A stretch of DNA of 64,000 nucleotides. It comes from Myxococcales bacterium (GTDB taxonomy: Bacteria; Myxococcota; Polyangia; Polyangiales; Polyangiaceae). The translations under genes and the position numbers were made by a program. Positions 36,547 through 45,143 of the stretch are shown here, one piece after another. The stretch lies in the NCBI GenBank assembly GCA_003151595.1, contig PLXW01000110.1, positions 21,549 through 85,548 on the forward strand, given 5' to 3'. Each line of letters starts with the position of its first letter. Positions within the stretch are counted from its first letter, which is position 1. Under the pieces are notes generated by a model that made no database searches, was not told the origin of the DNA, and was given only the letters and a program-made list of their open reading frames with translations.

Positions 36547-37569
36547 ATGGCACCCATCAAACGACGACTCGGAAGGACTGAGCTCGAAATCACGACGGTA
36601 GGGTTTGGCGCATGGGCGATCGGCGGCGGCGGCTGGGCATACGGTTGGGGCCCGCAGGACGACGCGCGCTCGATCGCTGCGATCCGCGAAGCCGTCAGCC
36701 GCGGCGTGAACTGGATCGACACCGCGGCCATCTACGGACTCGGACACTCCGAGGAGCTCGTGGGGCGTGCGTTGCGCGAGATGTCCGCCTCGGAGCGGCC
36801 GCTCGTGTTCACGAAGTGCGGCATGATCCCCGACCCGGAGCGGCCATTCGACGAACCGGTGCGCAACCTGCGTCCCGGTTCGATCGAGCGCGAGGTCGAA
36901 GGATCGCTGCGGCGTCTCGGCGTCGAGCGGATTGATCTCTACCAGTTCCACTGGCCCGACCGGCTCGGCACGCCCATCGAGCAGTCGTGGCGCGAGATGG
37001 CGCGGCTCGTGGAGCAGGGGAAGGTCCGCGCGGTGGGCGTGTCGAACTTCGACGTGCCGCTTCTCCGGCGCGCCGAGTCGGTGCGCCACGTGGACAGCCT
37101 CCAGCCACCGTTCTCGCTCCTTCATCGCGACGCCGGTGACGACGTGATCCCTTGGGCCAAGGAGAACGGTACGGGCGTGATCGTGTACAGCCCGATGCAG
37201 TCGGGTCTCCTCACCGACACGTTCTCGGCGAAGCGCGTGGCGGCGATGAGCGACGACGACTGGCGCCGCCGTTCGCCGGAGTTCGCGGAGCCCAACCTGT
37301 CGTCCAACATCGCGCTTCGGGACGCGCTGCGACCGGTCGCCGAACGCCACGGCGTCACGGTCTCGGCGGTCGCGGTCGCGTGGACGCTCACGTGGCCCGG
37401 CGTGACGGGCGCCATCGTCGGCGCGCGCAGCCCCGAGCAGGTCGACGGCTGGATCGCGGCCGCCTCGCTCACTCTCGATCGATTCGACCTCACGGAGATC
37501 GCCGACGCGCTCCGGCGGACCGAGGCCGGCTCGGGCCCCGTCGCGGCGTCGCGAGAGGAGGCCGCGTGA
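36547..37569 (+). CDS. Aldo/keto reductase
   Basis: 340 residues from ATG 36547 with a strong GGAGGAACC upstream. AKR barrel with the catalytic tetrad in order: WIDTAAIYG (Asp, Tyr), FTKCG (Lys), QFHWPD (His). NADPH-binding C-terminal segments VAWTLTWPGVTGAIVGARSPEQV. Converts carbonyls to alcohols using NADPH; substrate unknown. Its stop overlaps the GTG of the dehydrogenase downstream, so the two oxidoreductases are coupled. Confidence 0.92.
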   Translation: MAPIKRRLGRTELEITTVGFGAWAIGGGGWAYGWGPQDDARSIAAIREAVSRGVNWIDTAAIYGLGHSEELVGRALREMSASERPLVFTKCGMIPDPERPFDEPVRNLRPGSIEREVEGSLRRLGVERIDLYQFHWPDRLGTPIEQSWREMARLVEQGKVRAVGVSNFDVPLLRRAESVRHVDSLQPPFSLLHRDAGDDVIPWAKENGTGVIVYSPMQSGLLTDTFSAKRVAAMSDDDWRRRSPEFAEPNLSSNIALRDALRPVAERHGVTVSAVAVAWTLTWPGVTGAIVGARSPEQVDGWIAAASLTLDRFDLTEIADALRRTEAGSGPVAASREEAA

Positions 37570-38477
37570 GCCCGCGCGTCGCAGTGCTCGGCACGGGGCG
37601 GATGGGATCGGCCATCGCGCGGCGCCTCGCGGCGACGGGCATCGACCTCGTACTCTGGAACCGAACGCGCGCGCGCGCCGAGGCGCTGGGGATCGGCGGC
37701 GTCGCGGCCACGCCCGCGGATGCCGTCGCCGCGGCCGAGGTCGTCATCACCAGTCTGACCGGCCCAGACGCGATCCGCGCGACCTTCGGCGGCTCCACAG
37801 GCGCGCTCGCGGCGGCGACGCGCGGAAAGCACTTCGTCGAGATGAGCACCGTCGGCCCCGACGCACTCCTGGAGCTCGCGCCGCTCGTCGCGAAGACCGG
37901 CGCGACGCTCGTCGACGCGCCCGTGATCGGCGCTCCCCCTTCGGTGCTCCAGGGGACGGAGCTCGTCATCGCCGGCGGCGAGCGCGCCGACGTCGAGTGG
38001 CTCCGGCCGATCCTCGAGCGGCTCGGCGAGCTGCGCCACGTGGGTCCGTTCGGGAGCGGCGCGCGCCTCAAGCTCGTCGCCAACAGCATGCTCGGCGCGC
38101 TCGTAGTATTCGTCGCCGAGCTCGAGACGGCGGGGAAGGACGTGGGGCTCCCTCCGGAGACGATCTTCGACGTCCTCACGCGGTTCGCGCCGTCGCTCAC
38201 AGCGCGCCGCGCGGGGTTCGTCGACGATCGGCACGAGCCCGCGCTGTTCGCGCTGCGCGATCTACGGAAGGACCTCGACCTCGCGCTGGAGCTCTTTCAT
38301 CGGGCTCACGCGCACGTGCCGATGACGGCGCTCGTCAGAGAGTGGATCGACGAAGCGGCTGACGTGGATGGGGAGCTAGACATCTCGGCGGTCGTGCGGC
38401 GGTACGCGCGGAGGAGCGGCGGCGGACTTGCTCTTCCGGTGGCTCGCGATGTCGAGGCCGAGCTGCGGCATTCCTAG
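37566..38477 (+). CDS. NAD(P)-dependent beta-hydroxyacid dehydrogenase (3-hydroxyisobutyrate dehydrogenase family)
   Basis: 303 residues from GTG 37566, overlapping the previous stop. Rossmann motif VAVLGTGRMGSAIARRLA near the start, FVEMSTVGPD, the family signature DAPVIGAPPSVLQGTELVIAGG, and the catalytic-lysine segment LKLVANSMLGALVV. Family members oxidise beta-hydroxyacids or reduce semialdehydes such as succinic semialdehyde. Coupled with the aldo/keto reductase, possibly detoxifying reactive carbonyls. Confidence 0.92.
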   Translation: MSPRVAVLGTGRMGSAIARRLAATGIDLVLWNRTRARAEALGIGGVAATPADAVAAAEVVITSLTGPDAIRATFGGSTGALAAATRGKHFVEMSTVGPDALLELAPLVAKTGATLVDAPVIGAPPSVLQGTELVIAGGERADVEWLRPILERLGELRHVGPFGSGARLKLVANSMLGALVVFVAELETAGKDVGLPPETIFDVLTRFAPSLTARRAGFVDDRHEPALFALRDLRKDLDLALELFHRAHAHVPMTALVREWIDEAADVDGELDISAVVRRYARRSGGGLALPVARDVEAELRHS

Positions 38478-38561
38478 GGGAAGCGGGGGGGCGGGCGGAA
38501 GAGAGCCTCGTGGTAGGCGAAAGCCAAGTGAGGCCGCGGAGCGATCGGTGAGCGCTCCGCG

Positions 38562-38927
38562 CTAGCGCTGGTTCTGCGGCAAGCCGTCGGCGATGTCGTA
38601 GTAGTCGCCCTTGTCGGCCACGTAGATGTGAATCCCGAGTCGGGTGTCTGTGGGTGACTCGAAGGCGCCCATGGCGACGCCGATCCAATCCTTGTGAATC
38701 GGATCCCAGAACAGGGAAGAGCCGCACGTCGAACAGAAACCGCGTCGCACTTTCTCTGACGAACGGAACCAGGTGAGGTTGTCGCCGCCGTGGACGCTCA
38801 AGGCCGCGCGGGGGACGTCGGTGGAGGCGAAGACGTGTCCGGAGTGCTTGCGGCACTGGGTGCAGTGGCAGGCATCGGGCGGGGGGAGCGCGCCGCCTCG
38901 CGTCGAGGCACTATTCAGCGTGCTCAT
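38562..38927 (-). CDS. GFA/CENP-V family protein, N-terminally shortened
   Basis: 121 residues from ATG 38927. CHCTQCRKHSGHVFAS (20-35) and RRGFCSTCGSSLFWD carry zinc-binding Cys of the GFA family. The usual N-terminal GGCLCGAVRY segment, with the first two Cys, is absent; instead the start reads MSTLNSASTRGGALPPP. Either the gene lost its first strand or a frameshift removed it. Family members include glutathione-dependent formaldehyde-activating enzyme homologues, mostly of unknown activity. Confidence 0.75.
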   Translation of the reverse strand: MSTLNSASTRGGALPPPDACHCTQCRKHSGHVFASTDVPRAALSVHGGDNLTWFRSSEKVRRGFCSTCGSSLFWDPIHKDWIGVAMGAFESPTDTRLGIHIYVADKGDYYDIADGLPQNQR

Positions 38928-39252
38928 CGGGATTCGTGACAAAATGCACCGCGCTCGAATTCGTGCGCGGTCGCCGCGGTGTCCACCACGGAGCCGAAGA
39001 GCGGGCGCGGCGGTGCCGCGCGTCGAATGCGACGTCGCATTCGCGAAGCGACAGGTCTCTCGATCGCGCGCCGACGGTGAGCTCCCGTACACGATCACGC
39101 TCGCGGAGATGGCGTGCGCCGCGAACGCGTGTCTATTATGGTGGACGTTAGGCGGCCCGGACGCGGGGTGCTCGCGCACCGCCACGGAGCGATCGAGACG
39201 CGAGGAGGAGAACGAGTCATGCGAATCGCCGTCGTGAGCGCGTGAGAACGCC
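38928..39252. other. Intergenic stretch
   Basis: 325 nt between divergent genes without a convincing reading frame. It should contain promoters for both; none matches consensus well enough to name. Confidence 0.5.
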
Positions 39253-39597
39253 ATGTCCGCTCGCAGGTCCGCGCTTGCGCGGCTCGACGTCGATCCGGCG
39301 CGTGTCGCCTTCGAGGAGGCGGCACGTCTCTCGCTCGCGGGAGCGCGTCCGTCACTCGACGACATTCTCTCGGTGTGGCCCCTGAGCGAGCGCGCTCGCC
39401 TCATCCTGTGGGTGCTCATGGGTCCCGGACTGGAGATCACGATCGCCGCGCGGTTCCGCGACCACGCGCTCGAAGGCGCGTCGCGCGAGCTCTTTCGCGG
39501 TCTCCGGCGCATTCGCGACGACATCCCCGTGGTCGTCGAGCGTGACGACGGCCGCACCGTCGTCGTCCCACTGCGGAGGCTCACGACCGGGACGTAA
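39253..39597 (+). CDS. Hypothetical protein, 114 residues
   Basis: Open frame with high third-position GC, starting ATG 39253. Mostly helical N-terminus (ALARLDVDPARVAFEEAARLSLAG) and a short beta-like end (VVVERDDGRTVVVPLRRL). No signal peptide or membrane segment; cytoplasmic. No known family recognised. Confidence 0.55.
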   Translation: MSARRSALARLDVDPARVAFEEAARLSLAGARPSLDDILSVWPLSERARLILWVLMGPGLEITIAARFRDHALEGASRELFRGLRRIRDDIPVVVERDDGRTVVVPLRRLTTGT

Positions 39598-39632
39598 TCG
39601 GCCGACGCCTCGCATCGGTGGCGGTGCCCGCC

Positions 39633-39658
39633 TTGACTCCATGCGTGTCTGGTATAAT
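39633..39658 (+). promoter_or_regulatory. Extended -10 promoter of the TonB cluster
   Basis: TGG-TATAAT (TATAAT at 39653-39658) is a perfect extended -10 element. TTGACT at 39633-39638 is a near-consensus -35, but the spacer is 14 nt, shorter than normal, so the extended -10 probably does most of the work. Transcription would start near 39665, about 50 nt before ATG 39718. Confidence 0.65.
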
Positions 39659-39717
39659 AGACCAGTCGAATGTTATCGCAGACGACCTGCGAACATCACG
39701 ATCCCGAGGTCTTCTTC

Positions 39718-40992
39718 ATGCCTTCCTCGTCGTCCAAAGCGCGGCGCGCGCTCACGCTCGCCGCCGCAGCGTCTGCGGTGCTCGCCGCGAGCTCCGAAGC
39801 GCGCGCGAGCAATCCGAACTGCTCGGCGTTGCCGGGCACGATCCTTTACGGCGCAGGGGGAAGCGCGCAGCAGCCGCTCCTCGCGCAGATCGGCACGCAG
39901 CTGGCGAAGCTCGCGTCACCGATCTCCGTCGTCTACTCGGACAGCGGAAGCGCGTGCGCCGGGTACCAGGACCTCGTCACGCCGACGAGTATCAGCGGCA
40001 CCGCGCTCTACTGGGACGGGTCCGGAGCCACGCTCACGTGCGTGCTCGATCCGGGGGGCGATCCGGTCACGTTCGCCGTCATGGGGAACGCGCCGAACCT
40101 GTGCAGCGGAGTCACCGGGCTGGCCGCGGGGTTCGGTCAGTTCCTGGGCTCGGTCCAGGCGATCGATTTCATCGTGCCGGCGTCGTCGAGCCAGCAATCG
40201 ATCAGCACCGAAGCCGCCTATTACATCTGGGGCTTCGACGCCTCGGACGCGAATCACACCGTCAGTCCGTGGAGCACTCCGGCCAACGTCTTCACGCGAA
40301 GCGCTGCGTCGTTCATCACCGTCTTCGCCGCGCTCGACACGGGCATCCCCGCGGCGACGATCGCCGCGCACGGGACGCAAGAGACCACGAACGGGGCGAC
40401 GGTGACGGCGCTCAACGCGCTCAACGGAACGGCCGACGTGGACACGGGCATCGGCTTCGTATCCGGCGAGGTCGCCGACGGGAACCGCGGCGAGGTCAAG
40501 GTGCTCGCGTACCAGCACACGGGTCAGTCGTGCGGGTACTGGCCCGACTCGACGAAGGACGCCTTCGACAAGGTGAACATCCGGAGCGGACAGTACTGGC
40601 TCTGGTCACCGGTGCACTTCTACGCGGCGGTCGACACCAGCAACCACATCACCGACGCGAACACCGCGAGCTTCATCGGCCTCTTCACCGGCGCGACGAC
40701 GGCTCCCGCGGGAGTCGACGTCTTCAACGCCGAGGCCGGCGCCTACACGGTGCCGCGTTGCGCGATGCAGGCGTGGCGCGATGGCGATCTCGCGCCTCTC
40801 TACTCATCGGCACCCGCTGAACCTTGCAGTTGCAAGTTCGACTTCGCCACGAAGAACGCGAACAAGCCCGCGACCTGCACGCAGTGCACGTCGGACGCGG
40901 GGTGCGGGACTCATCACTGCCGGAACATCGGACCTCCGCTCGACCCGGACGCCGGGACCAGCACCAACGTCGGCTACTGCGAGGTCAACTGA
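39718..40992 (+). CDS. PstS-like periplasmic substrate-binding protein
   Basis: 424 residues from ATG 39718, which opens the signal peptide (RRALTLAAAASAVLAASSEARA); ATG 39670 would sit almost at the transcription start. TILYGAGGSAQQPLLAQIGTQL resembles the GAGxT/S loop that opens phosphate-binding PstS proteins, and DFIVPASSS and YYIWGF fit a type II binding protein. The C-terminal 60 residues are Cys-rich (CTQCTSDAGCGTHHC), unusual for PstS. First gene of the nine-gene cluster; no ABC permease follows, so ligand delivery must use other genes. Confidence 0.75.
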   Translation: MPSSSSKARRALTLAAAASAVLAASSEARASNPNCSALPGTILYGAGGSAQQPLLAQIGTQLAKLASPISVVYSDSGSACAGYQDLVTPTSISGTALYWDGSGATLTCVLDPGGDPVTFAVMGNAPNLCSGVTGLAAGFGQFLGSVQAIDFIVPASSSQQSISTEAAYYIWGFDASDANHTVSPWSTPANVFTRSAASFITVFAALDTGIPAATIAAHGTQETTNGATVTALNALNGTADVDTGIGFVSGEVADGNRGEVKVLAYQHTGQSCGYWPDSTKDAFDKVNIRSGQYWLWSPVHFYAAVDTSNHITDANTASFIGLFTGATTAPAGVDVFNAEAGAYTVPRCAMQAWRDGDLAPLYSSAPAEPCSCKFDFATKNANKPATCTQCTSDAGCGTHHCRNIGPPLDPDAGTSTNVGYCEVN

Positions 40993-40993
40993 G

Positions 40994-41401
40994 ATGGCCA
41001 CCACGACCGTCCGTCACGTTCCGCGCTGGGGCGCGCTCGTCCTCGTCGCAGTGCTCGCGCCCGGCGCGCTCATCGCGGCGTGCTCGAGCAACGATGCCAA
41101 TCCACAACCCACGACGCCCATCTACGACGTGGGCAACGACTCCGGTACGCCGGTGGGCTCCTCCGACTCCGGGCCGATCGGTGTCTCGAACGATGCCGCG
41201 CCCGGAGACGATGCGTCGCAAGACGGCGCGCCGCTGCCGCCGCGGGACGCGGCCGGGTGCACGAGCGACTCCGGTTGCTGGAGCTGCACGCCGGCCACGC
41301 CCGGCGAGTTCTTGAACCAGTGCACGTCGTCGCAATGCTCGCCGTTCGACAACGCCACGCGCCTGCCGAACTACGATGGCGGTCTGCCGCCGCTGAACTA
41401 G
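40994..41401 (+). CDS. Small lipoprotein of the TonB cluster
   Basis: 135 residues; ATG one nt after the upstream stop. Lipobox LIAAC, then a Asp/Ser/Gly/Pro-rich linker of about 55 residues, and a short Cys-rich C-terminal motif (CTSDSGCWSCTPATPGEF, later CTSSQC) resembling the Cys-rich end of the preceding binding protein. Unknown function. Confidence 0.75.
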   Translation: MATTTVRHVPRWGALVLVAVLAPGALIAACSSNDANPQPTTPIYDVGNDSGTPVGSSDSGPIGVSNDAAPGDDASQDGAPLPPRDAAGCTSDSGCWSCTPATPGEFLNQCTSSQCSPFDNATRLPNYDGGLPPLN

Positions 41402-41409
41402 TGGCGTCG

Positions 41410-42939
41410 ATGCGCGGGCTGTCGTTCGCTCTCACGAGCTTTCTGCTGCTCGCATGGACGGTGCGCGCGTCGAGCGCGGCGGCGCAGACAGCGAAGCCCG
41501 CGCCGGACGACGATCTCGAAGTCGCGGCGCCGACGTCGGTCGACGCGGGAGCTCCGGCGGCCTCGCCGCTGCTCCCGTCGTCCGGCGCGTCGTCACCGGC
41601 CGCGCCGGCGCCGACCGATGCGACGCGTGAGGTCGCCGAGCTTCGCGCGCGTGTGCAAGCTCTCGAGGCGCGCACCGTACCCGCGCCCGCGCCGCCCGAA
41701 CCTCGAAGCGAGCCCTCCGTACCCACGACGCCTTCGGTGTCGTTCGACGCGAGCCCGTGGTCCCGGACGTGGGCGCGCGGGCTCGTCGTCGGCGGGTACA
41801 TCCAGGCGCAGTACCAGTCGAGTCAGGCGTCGCAAGATCAGCTCGACGCGAACGGCACTCCGCTCAATCAGAATCGCTTTCTCGTGCGCCGCGCGCGGCT
41901 GCGCATCGATCGCGGCTGGGACTACGCGTTCGCGACGATCGAGATCGACGGGAACAACACCAACGGCGTCGCGTTCGGCCTTCGGCGCGCCGAGGCCTCG
42001 CTTCTTCTTCGCGCGTCGGACGCTTCGGCGCCTCCGCTCGCCGCGCTCACGGCCGGGCTCACGAGCATTCCGTTCGGCTACGAGCTCTATGAACCGAACC
42101 GCACGCGCATCTTCCTGGAGAGGACCACCGCGTCGCGCGCGTTCTTTCCAGGCGACCCCGATTTCGGCGCCACGATCTCCGGCGCCGTCGGCTTCTTCCG
42201 GTATGCGCTCGCCGCGTTCAACGGCACACCCGTTCCGGACAGCGAGCCGAACGCGCTCGGGTTCGATCCCACGTCGGCGAAGGACGTGATGGCGCGCTTC
42301 GGCGCCGAGACGCAGCCCGCGAAAGAGGTCGGCGTCTCGGGCGGCGTCTCGTTCGTCTCGGGGACCGGCTTCCACGCCGGGACGCGCGCGACCAAGGCCA
42401 CGGTGCAGTGGCAGGACACGAACCAGAACGGCGTGCTCGATCCGGGCGAGGTCATCGGCGTCCCCGGGCAAGCGGCGACCGAGTCGAAGACGTTCTCGCG
42501 CTGGGCGGTCGGAGCCGATCTTCAGGTGCGGTTGCGCACGCCGATCGGGCGCGCGCTCGTTTACGGCGAGGTGTACGTCGGGAGCAACTACGACCGCGGG
42601 CTCTTCATCGCCGATCCGGTCTCGAGCGGCATCTCGCTCCGCGAGGTGGGCTGGTACGCGGCATACGTTCAAGAGGTCACGGCGTACGGTCTCGTGGGCC
42701 TTCGCGTCGACTCGTACGACCCGAACGGCGACGCGACCACGCAGCGCGCGGGGACGCTGCTCCCGCTCGATCAGACGATCACCACGTGGTCGCCGATGTT
42801 CGGTCTCGTGCTCCCCAACCGCGCGCGGCTCGTGTTCGAGTATGACCACATTCTCAATCACGCCGCGATCGACCCGCGCGGCGTGCCCGTGCCGCTCCCG
42901 GAAGATCAGTGGGCGCTGCGCCTCCAGGTGGAGATGTGA
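41410..42939 (+). CDS. Outer-membrane porin, OprO/OprP-like
   Basis: 509 residues from ATG 41410 (GTG 41401 is in frame and adjoins the previous stop). Signal peptide, a short coiled-coil (REVAELRARVQALEAR), then a 16- to 18-stranded barrel typical of phosphate-selective porins: GGYIQAQYQ, NRFLVRRARLRIDRGWDYAFATIEID, TSIPFGYELYEPNRTRIFLERT. The position next to a PstS-like protein fits anion or phosphorylated-solute uptake, but specificity is not shown by sequence. Confidence 0.88.
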   Translation: MRGLSFALTSFLLLAWTVRASSAAAQTAKPAPDDDLEVAAPTSVDAGAPAASPLLPSSGASSPAAPAPTDATREVAELRARVQALEARTVPAPAPPEPRSEPSVPTTPSVSFDASPWSRTWARGLVVGGYIQAQYQSSQASQDQLDANGTPLNQNRFLVRRARLRIDRGWDYAFATIEIDGNNTNGVAFGLRRAEASLLLRASDASAPPLAALTAGLTSIPFGYELYEPNRTRIFLERTTASRAFFPGDPDFGATISGAVGFFRYALAAFNGTPVPDSEPNALGFDPTSAKDVMARFGAETQPAKEVGVSGGVSFVSGTGFHAGTRATKATVQWQDTNQNGVLDPGEVIGVPGQAATESKTFSRWAVGADLQVRLRTPIGRALVYGEVYVGSNYDRGLFIADPVSSGISLREVGWYAAYVQEVTAYGLVGLRVDSYDPNGDATTQRAGTLLPLDQTITTWSPMFGLVLPNRARLVFEYDHILNHAAIDPRGVPVPLPEDQWALRLQVEM

Positions 42940-43910
42940 TGCGCGCGACGCTCACCACGCTCGCCGTCTGCGCGCTCGCGCTCTCGTGCAAGAACGATGA
43001 AGCCTCGTCGAACCAGGGACTCGACGAGCCCTTGCGCGTTCAATCGGGGCAGTTCGTTGCCGGAGCGTTGCCGGGCGCGCCAGAGGCCGACGCGTCGACC
43101 GTCGACGGTGGCGTGAACCCGCAGGTCACCGACGTGAACGTCGCCAACACGGCCATCGCGCAGGGGGAGCTCGGGCTCGTCTTCTCGGGGCACGCGGCGA
43201 TCGACGCGCAGACCGCCGGCGTGCGCTTCGCCGATCTCGGCACGGGGTACTGGGTCGTCCCCGTGGGCGCCCCCGATCCTTCGGACGAGGGCCTTCTCAC
43301 GTGGCAGGTGTCCGCCGACTTCGGGCGCGATCTCCCGCCCGGGTTTCACGAGCTCGTCTTCGCGGCGATCGGCGCCGACGGATCGAGCGGGACGCAATCG
43401 GTGCTCTCGGTGTGCATCGACACACCCGTCCCCGACAACCTCAACGTGTGCGTTCCCAAGCGCCTCCCGCCCGCAGCGGTGCTCTCGCTCGATTGGGACG
43501 CGCCGGTCGATCTCGATCTCGTCGTCGAGACGCCCGACGGAAAGCTCATCGGGGGGAAGACCGCCTCGCGTTTGCCTCCGGACGCCGGCGCCGTCGCGAC
43601 GAGCAAGAGCGAAGGGGCGCTCGATCGCGACTCCAACGCCGGTTGCGTCATCGACGACATCGATCGCGAGAACGTCGTCTGGCAATCCGCGCCCGCGGCC
43701 GGTGAGTACCAGGTCTGGGTGGATCTCTTCGGCGCGTGCGGCCAGCCGGCGGTTCGCTTCACGGTCACCTTGTGGATCGCCGAAGCGCAGGCCGACGGCA
43801 CCAAGCGTCTCGTGAAGCAGCCGCCGCTGGCGAATGGGCTGCTCGTCGCGGCGCAAGCGAACGGCGGGTCGTCGCGTGGGCTCTTCGTGGGCGATTTCGT
43901 TCTGAAGTGA
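42939..43910 (+). CDS. Lipoprotein with DUF2135/YfaP-like domain
   Basis: 323 residues; the ATG shares one base with the previous stop (TGATG). Lipobox LALSC. Residues about 185-290 read LSLDWDAPVDLDLVVETPDGKLIGG and GEYQVWVDLFGACGQPAVRFTVTLW, the alternating-strand pattern of YfaP/DUF2135 or PPC-like beta-sandwiches. A possible surface partner of the receptor encoded downstream. Confidence 0.78.
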   Translation: MRATLTTLAVCALALSCKNDEASSNQGLDEPLRVQSGQFVAGALPGAPEADASTVDGGVNPQVTDVNVANTAIAQGELGLVFSGHAAIDAQTAGVRFADLGTGYWVVPVGAPDPSDEGLLTWQVSADFGRDLPPGFHELVFAAIGADGSSGTQSVLSVCIDTPVPDNLNVCVPKRLPPAAVLSLDWDAPVDLDLVVETPDGKLIGGKTASRLPPDAGAVATSKSEGALDRDSNAGCVIDDIDRENVVWQSAPAAGEYQVWVDLFGACGQPAVRFTVTLWIAEAQADGTKRLVKQPPLANGLLVAAQANGGSSRGLFVGDFVLK

Positions 43911-43932
43911 CTCCCGAAGGAGGGACGAGGAA

Positions 43933-44694
43933 ATGCTGGTCGAACATCTCTCTCGGGTCGCGGCGTTCGGGAGCGCGTGGGTGCTCTATCTGCTGCTCGC
44001 GCTCTCGGTGCTTTCGTTGAGCTCGGCGCTCGAGCGATGGATCTACTTCGCTCGCCGGTCGGAGAACATCGACGCGCTCTCGGCGCGCTTCTCGGAAGCG
44101 CTGGAGGTCGAGGACTTCGATCGCGCGCGGCGGGTCTTGCGCGAGAGCCGATCGATCGAAGCGGGGATCGTACTTCAGGCGCTGCGCTGGGTGCACGGCG
44201 GACCGGCGGCGCTGGCGAACGCGCTCGACGCGTCGCTCGGCAACGCGCGCGGGCAACTTCAGCGCTCCACGTACCTGCTCGGCACGCTCGGCAACAACGC
44301 GCCGTTCATCGGCCTCCTGGGCACGGTCATCGGCGTCATCGACGCCTTTCGCCAGCTGGGCGACGCGGGGCAGAACCACGCCGCGATGGGGAACGTGATG
44401 AGCGGGATCGCCGAGGCGCTGATCGCGACCGGCGTGGGCCTCTTCGTCGCGCTGCCGGCGGTCGTCGCTTACAACCTTCTGCAGAAGAAGATCTCCGAAG
44501 TGGAGACAGGCGTGCTCGTCCTCGGCAAGCTCGCGGGGGCGTTCGCCGAAGCGCGCGATCGCGCGGGGGATCCGATCCCGCGGGTCGTCGAGGAGGAGCC
44601 CGTCCGCGCGGCGCCGGCAGCGGCGGTCACCACGCCGCGCGCGTCGCAGAAGATACACACCGTCGAAGCCTCCCACGCCGCGGAAGGGGAGTGA
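43933..44694 (+). CDS. exbB: MotA/TolQ/ExbB proton channel protein
   Basis: 253 residues with AGGAGGG-like sequence before the ATG. Three transmembrane helices (about 15-35, 115-140, 160-185). The conserved block LGTLGNNAPFIGLLGTVIGVIDAF and GIAEALIATGVGLFVALPAVVAYN is diagnostic. Forms the inner-membrane proton channel that powers TonB together with the ExbD encoded next. The short distance to genes for ExbD, TonB and receptor marks a dedicated energising complex. Confidence 0.94.
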   Translation: MLVEHLSRVAAFGSAWVLYLLLALSVLSLSSALERWIYFARRSENIDALSARFSEALEVEDFDRARRVLRESRSIEAGIVLQALRWVHGGPAALANALDASLGNARGQLQRSTYLLGTLGNNAPFIGLLGTVIGVIDAFRQLGDAGQNHAAMGNVMSGIAEALIATGVGLFVALPAVVAYNLLQKKISEVETGVLVLGKLAGAFAEARDRAGDPIPRVVEEEPVRAAPAAAVTTPRASQKIHTVEASHAAEGE

Positions 44695-44699
44695 GCGCC

Positions 44700-45110
44700 A
44701 TGGCCAGCAGCGCATCGAACGGCAGCGGCGGTCCCATCGTCGGCATCAACGTGACGCCGATGGTGGACGTGGTCCTCGTCCTCCTCGTCATCATGATGGT
44801 GTCGGCCACGTACATCGTGCAGCAGTCGTTGAAGGTCGAGCTGCCCAAGACGGCCACGTCCGACGAGGCGGCGTCGTCGCCCGCCGCGGTGACGATCACC
44901 CGCGACGGCGCGTTCCTGTTCGGCGGCAAGCCCGTCGATGAGCCCGAGCTCACCGCGCGCCTTCGCGACGCGGTGCACGCCAACGCCGAGGTGAACCTCG
45001 TCGTCACCGCCGACGAGCGCGCGCTTCACGGGAGCGTCGTCCACGTGATCGATCTCGCCAAGGTCGAGGGGATCACCAAGTTCGCGATCAACGTCGATCG
45101 CACCAAGTAA
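44700..45110 (+). CDS. exbD: ExbD/TolR biopolymer transport protein
   Basis: 136 residues from ATG 44700 (GGAAGGGGAG upstream; GTG 44691 overlapping the previous stop is an alternative). Single N-terminal helix with the essential aspartate in INVTPMVDVVLVLLVIMMV, then the periplasmic TolR-like domain (LVVTADERALHGSVVHVIDLAKVEGITKFAI). Couples proton flow through ExbB to TonB. Confidence 0.95.
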   Translation: MASSASNGSGGPIVGINVTPMVDVVLVLLVIMMVSATYIVQQSLKVELPKTATSDEAASSPAAVTITRDGAFLFGGKPVDEPELTARLRDAVHANAEVNLVVTADERALHGSVVHVIDLAKVEGITKFAINVDRTK

Positions 45111-45143
45111 CGGCGAGCGGGAGAACGGGAGAAGTAGAAGCGC

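Noticed and set aside
38773..39237. 154-codon plus-strand frame across the GFA gene and its upstream region
   Set aside because: Antisense to the zinc-binding part of the GFA gene and low-complexity elsewhere.
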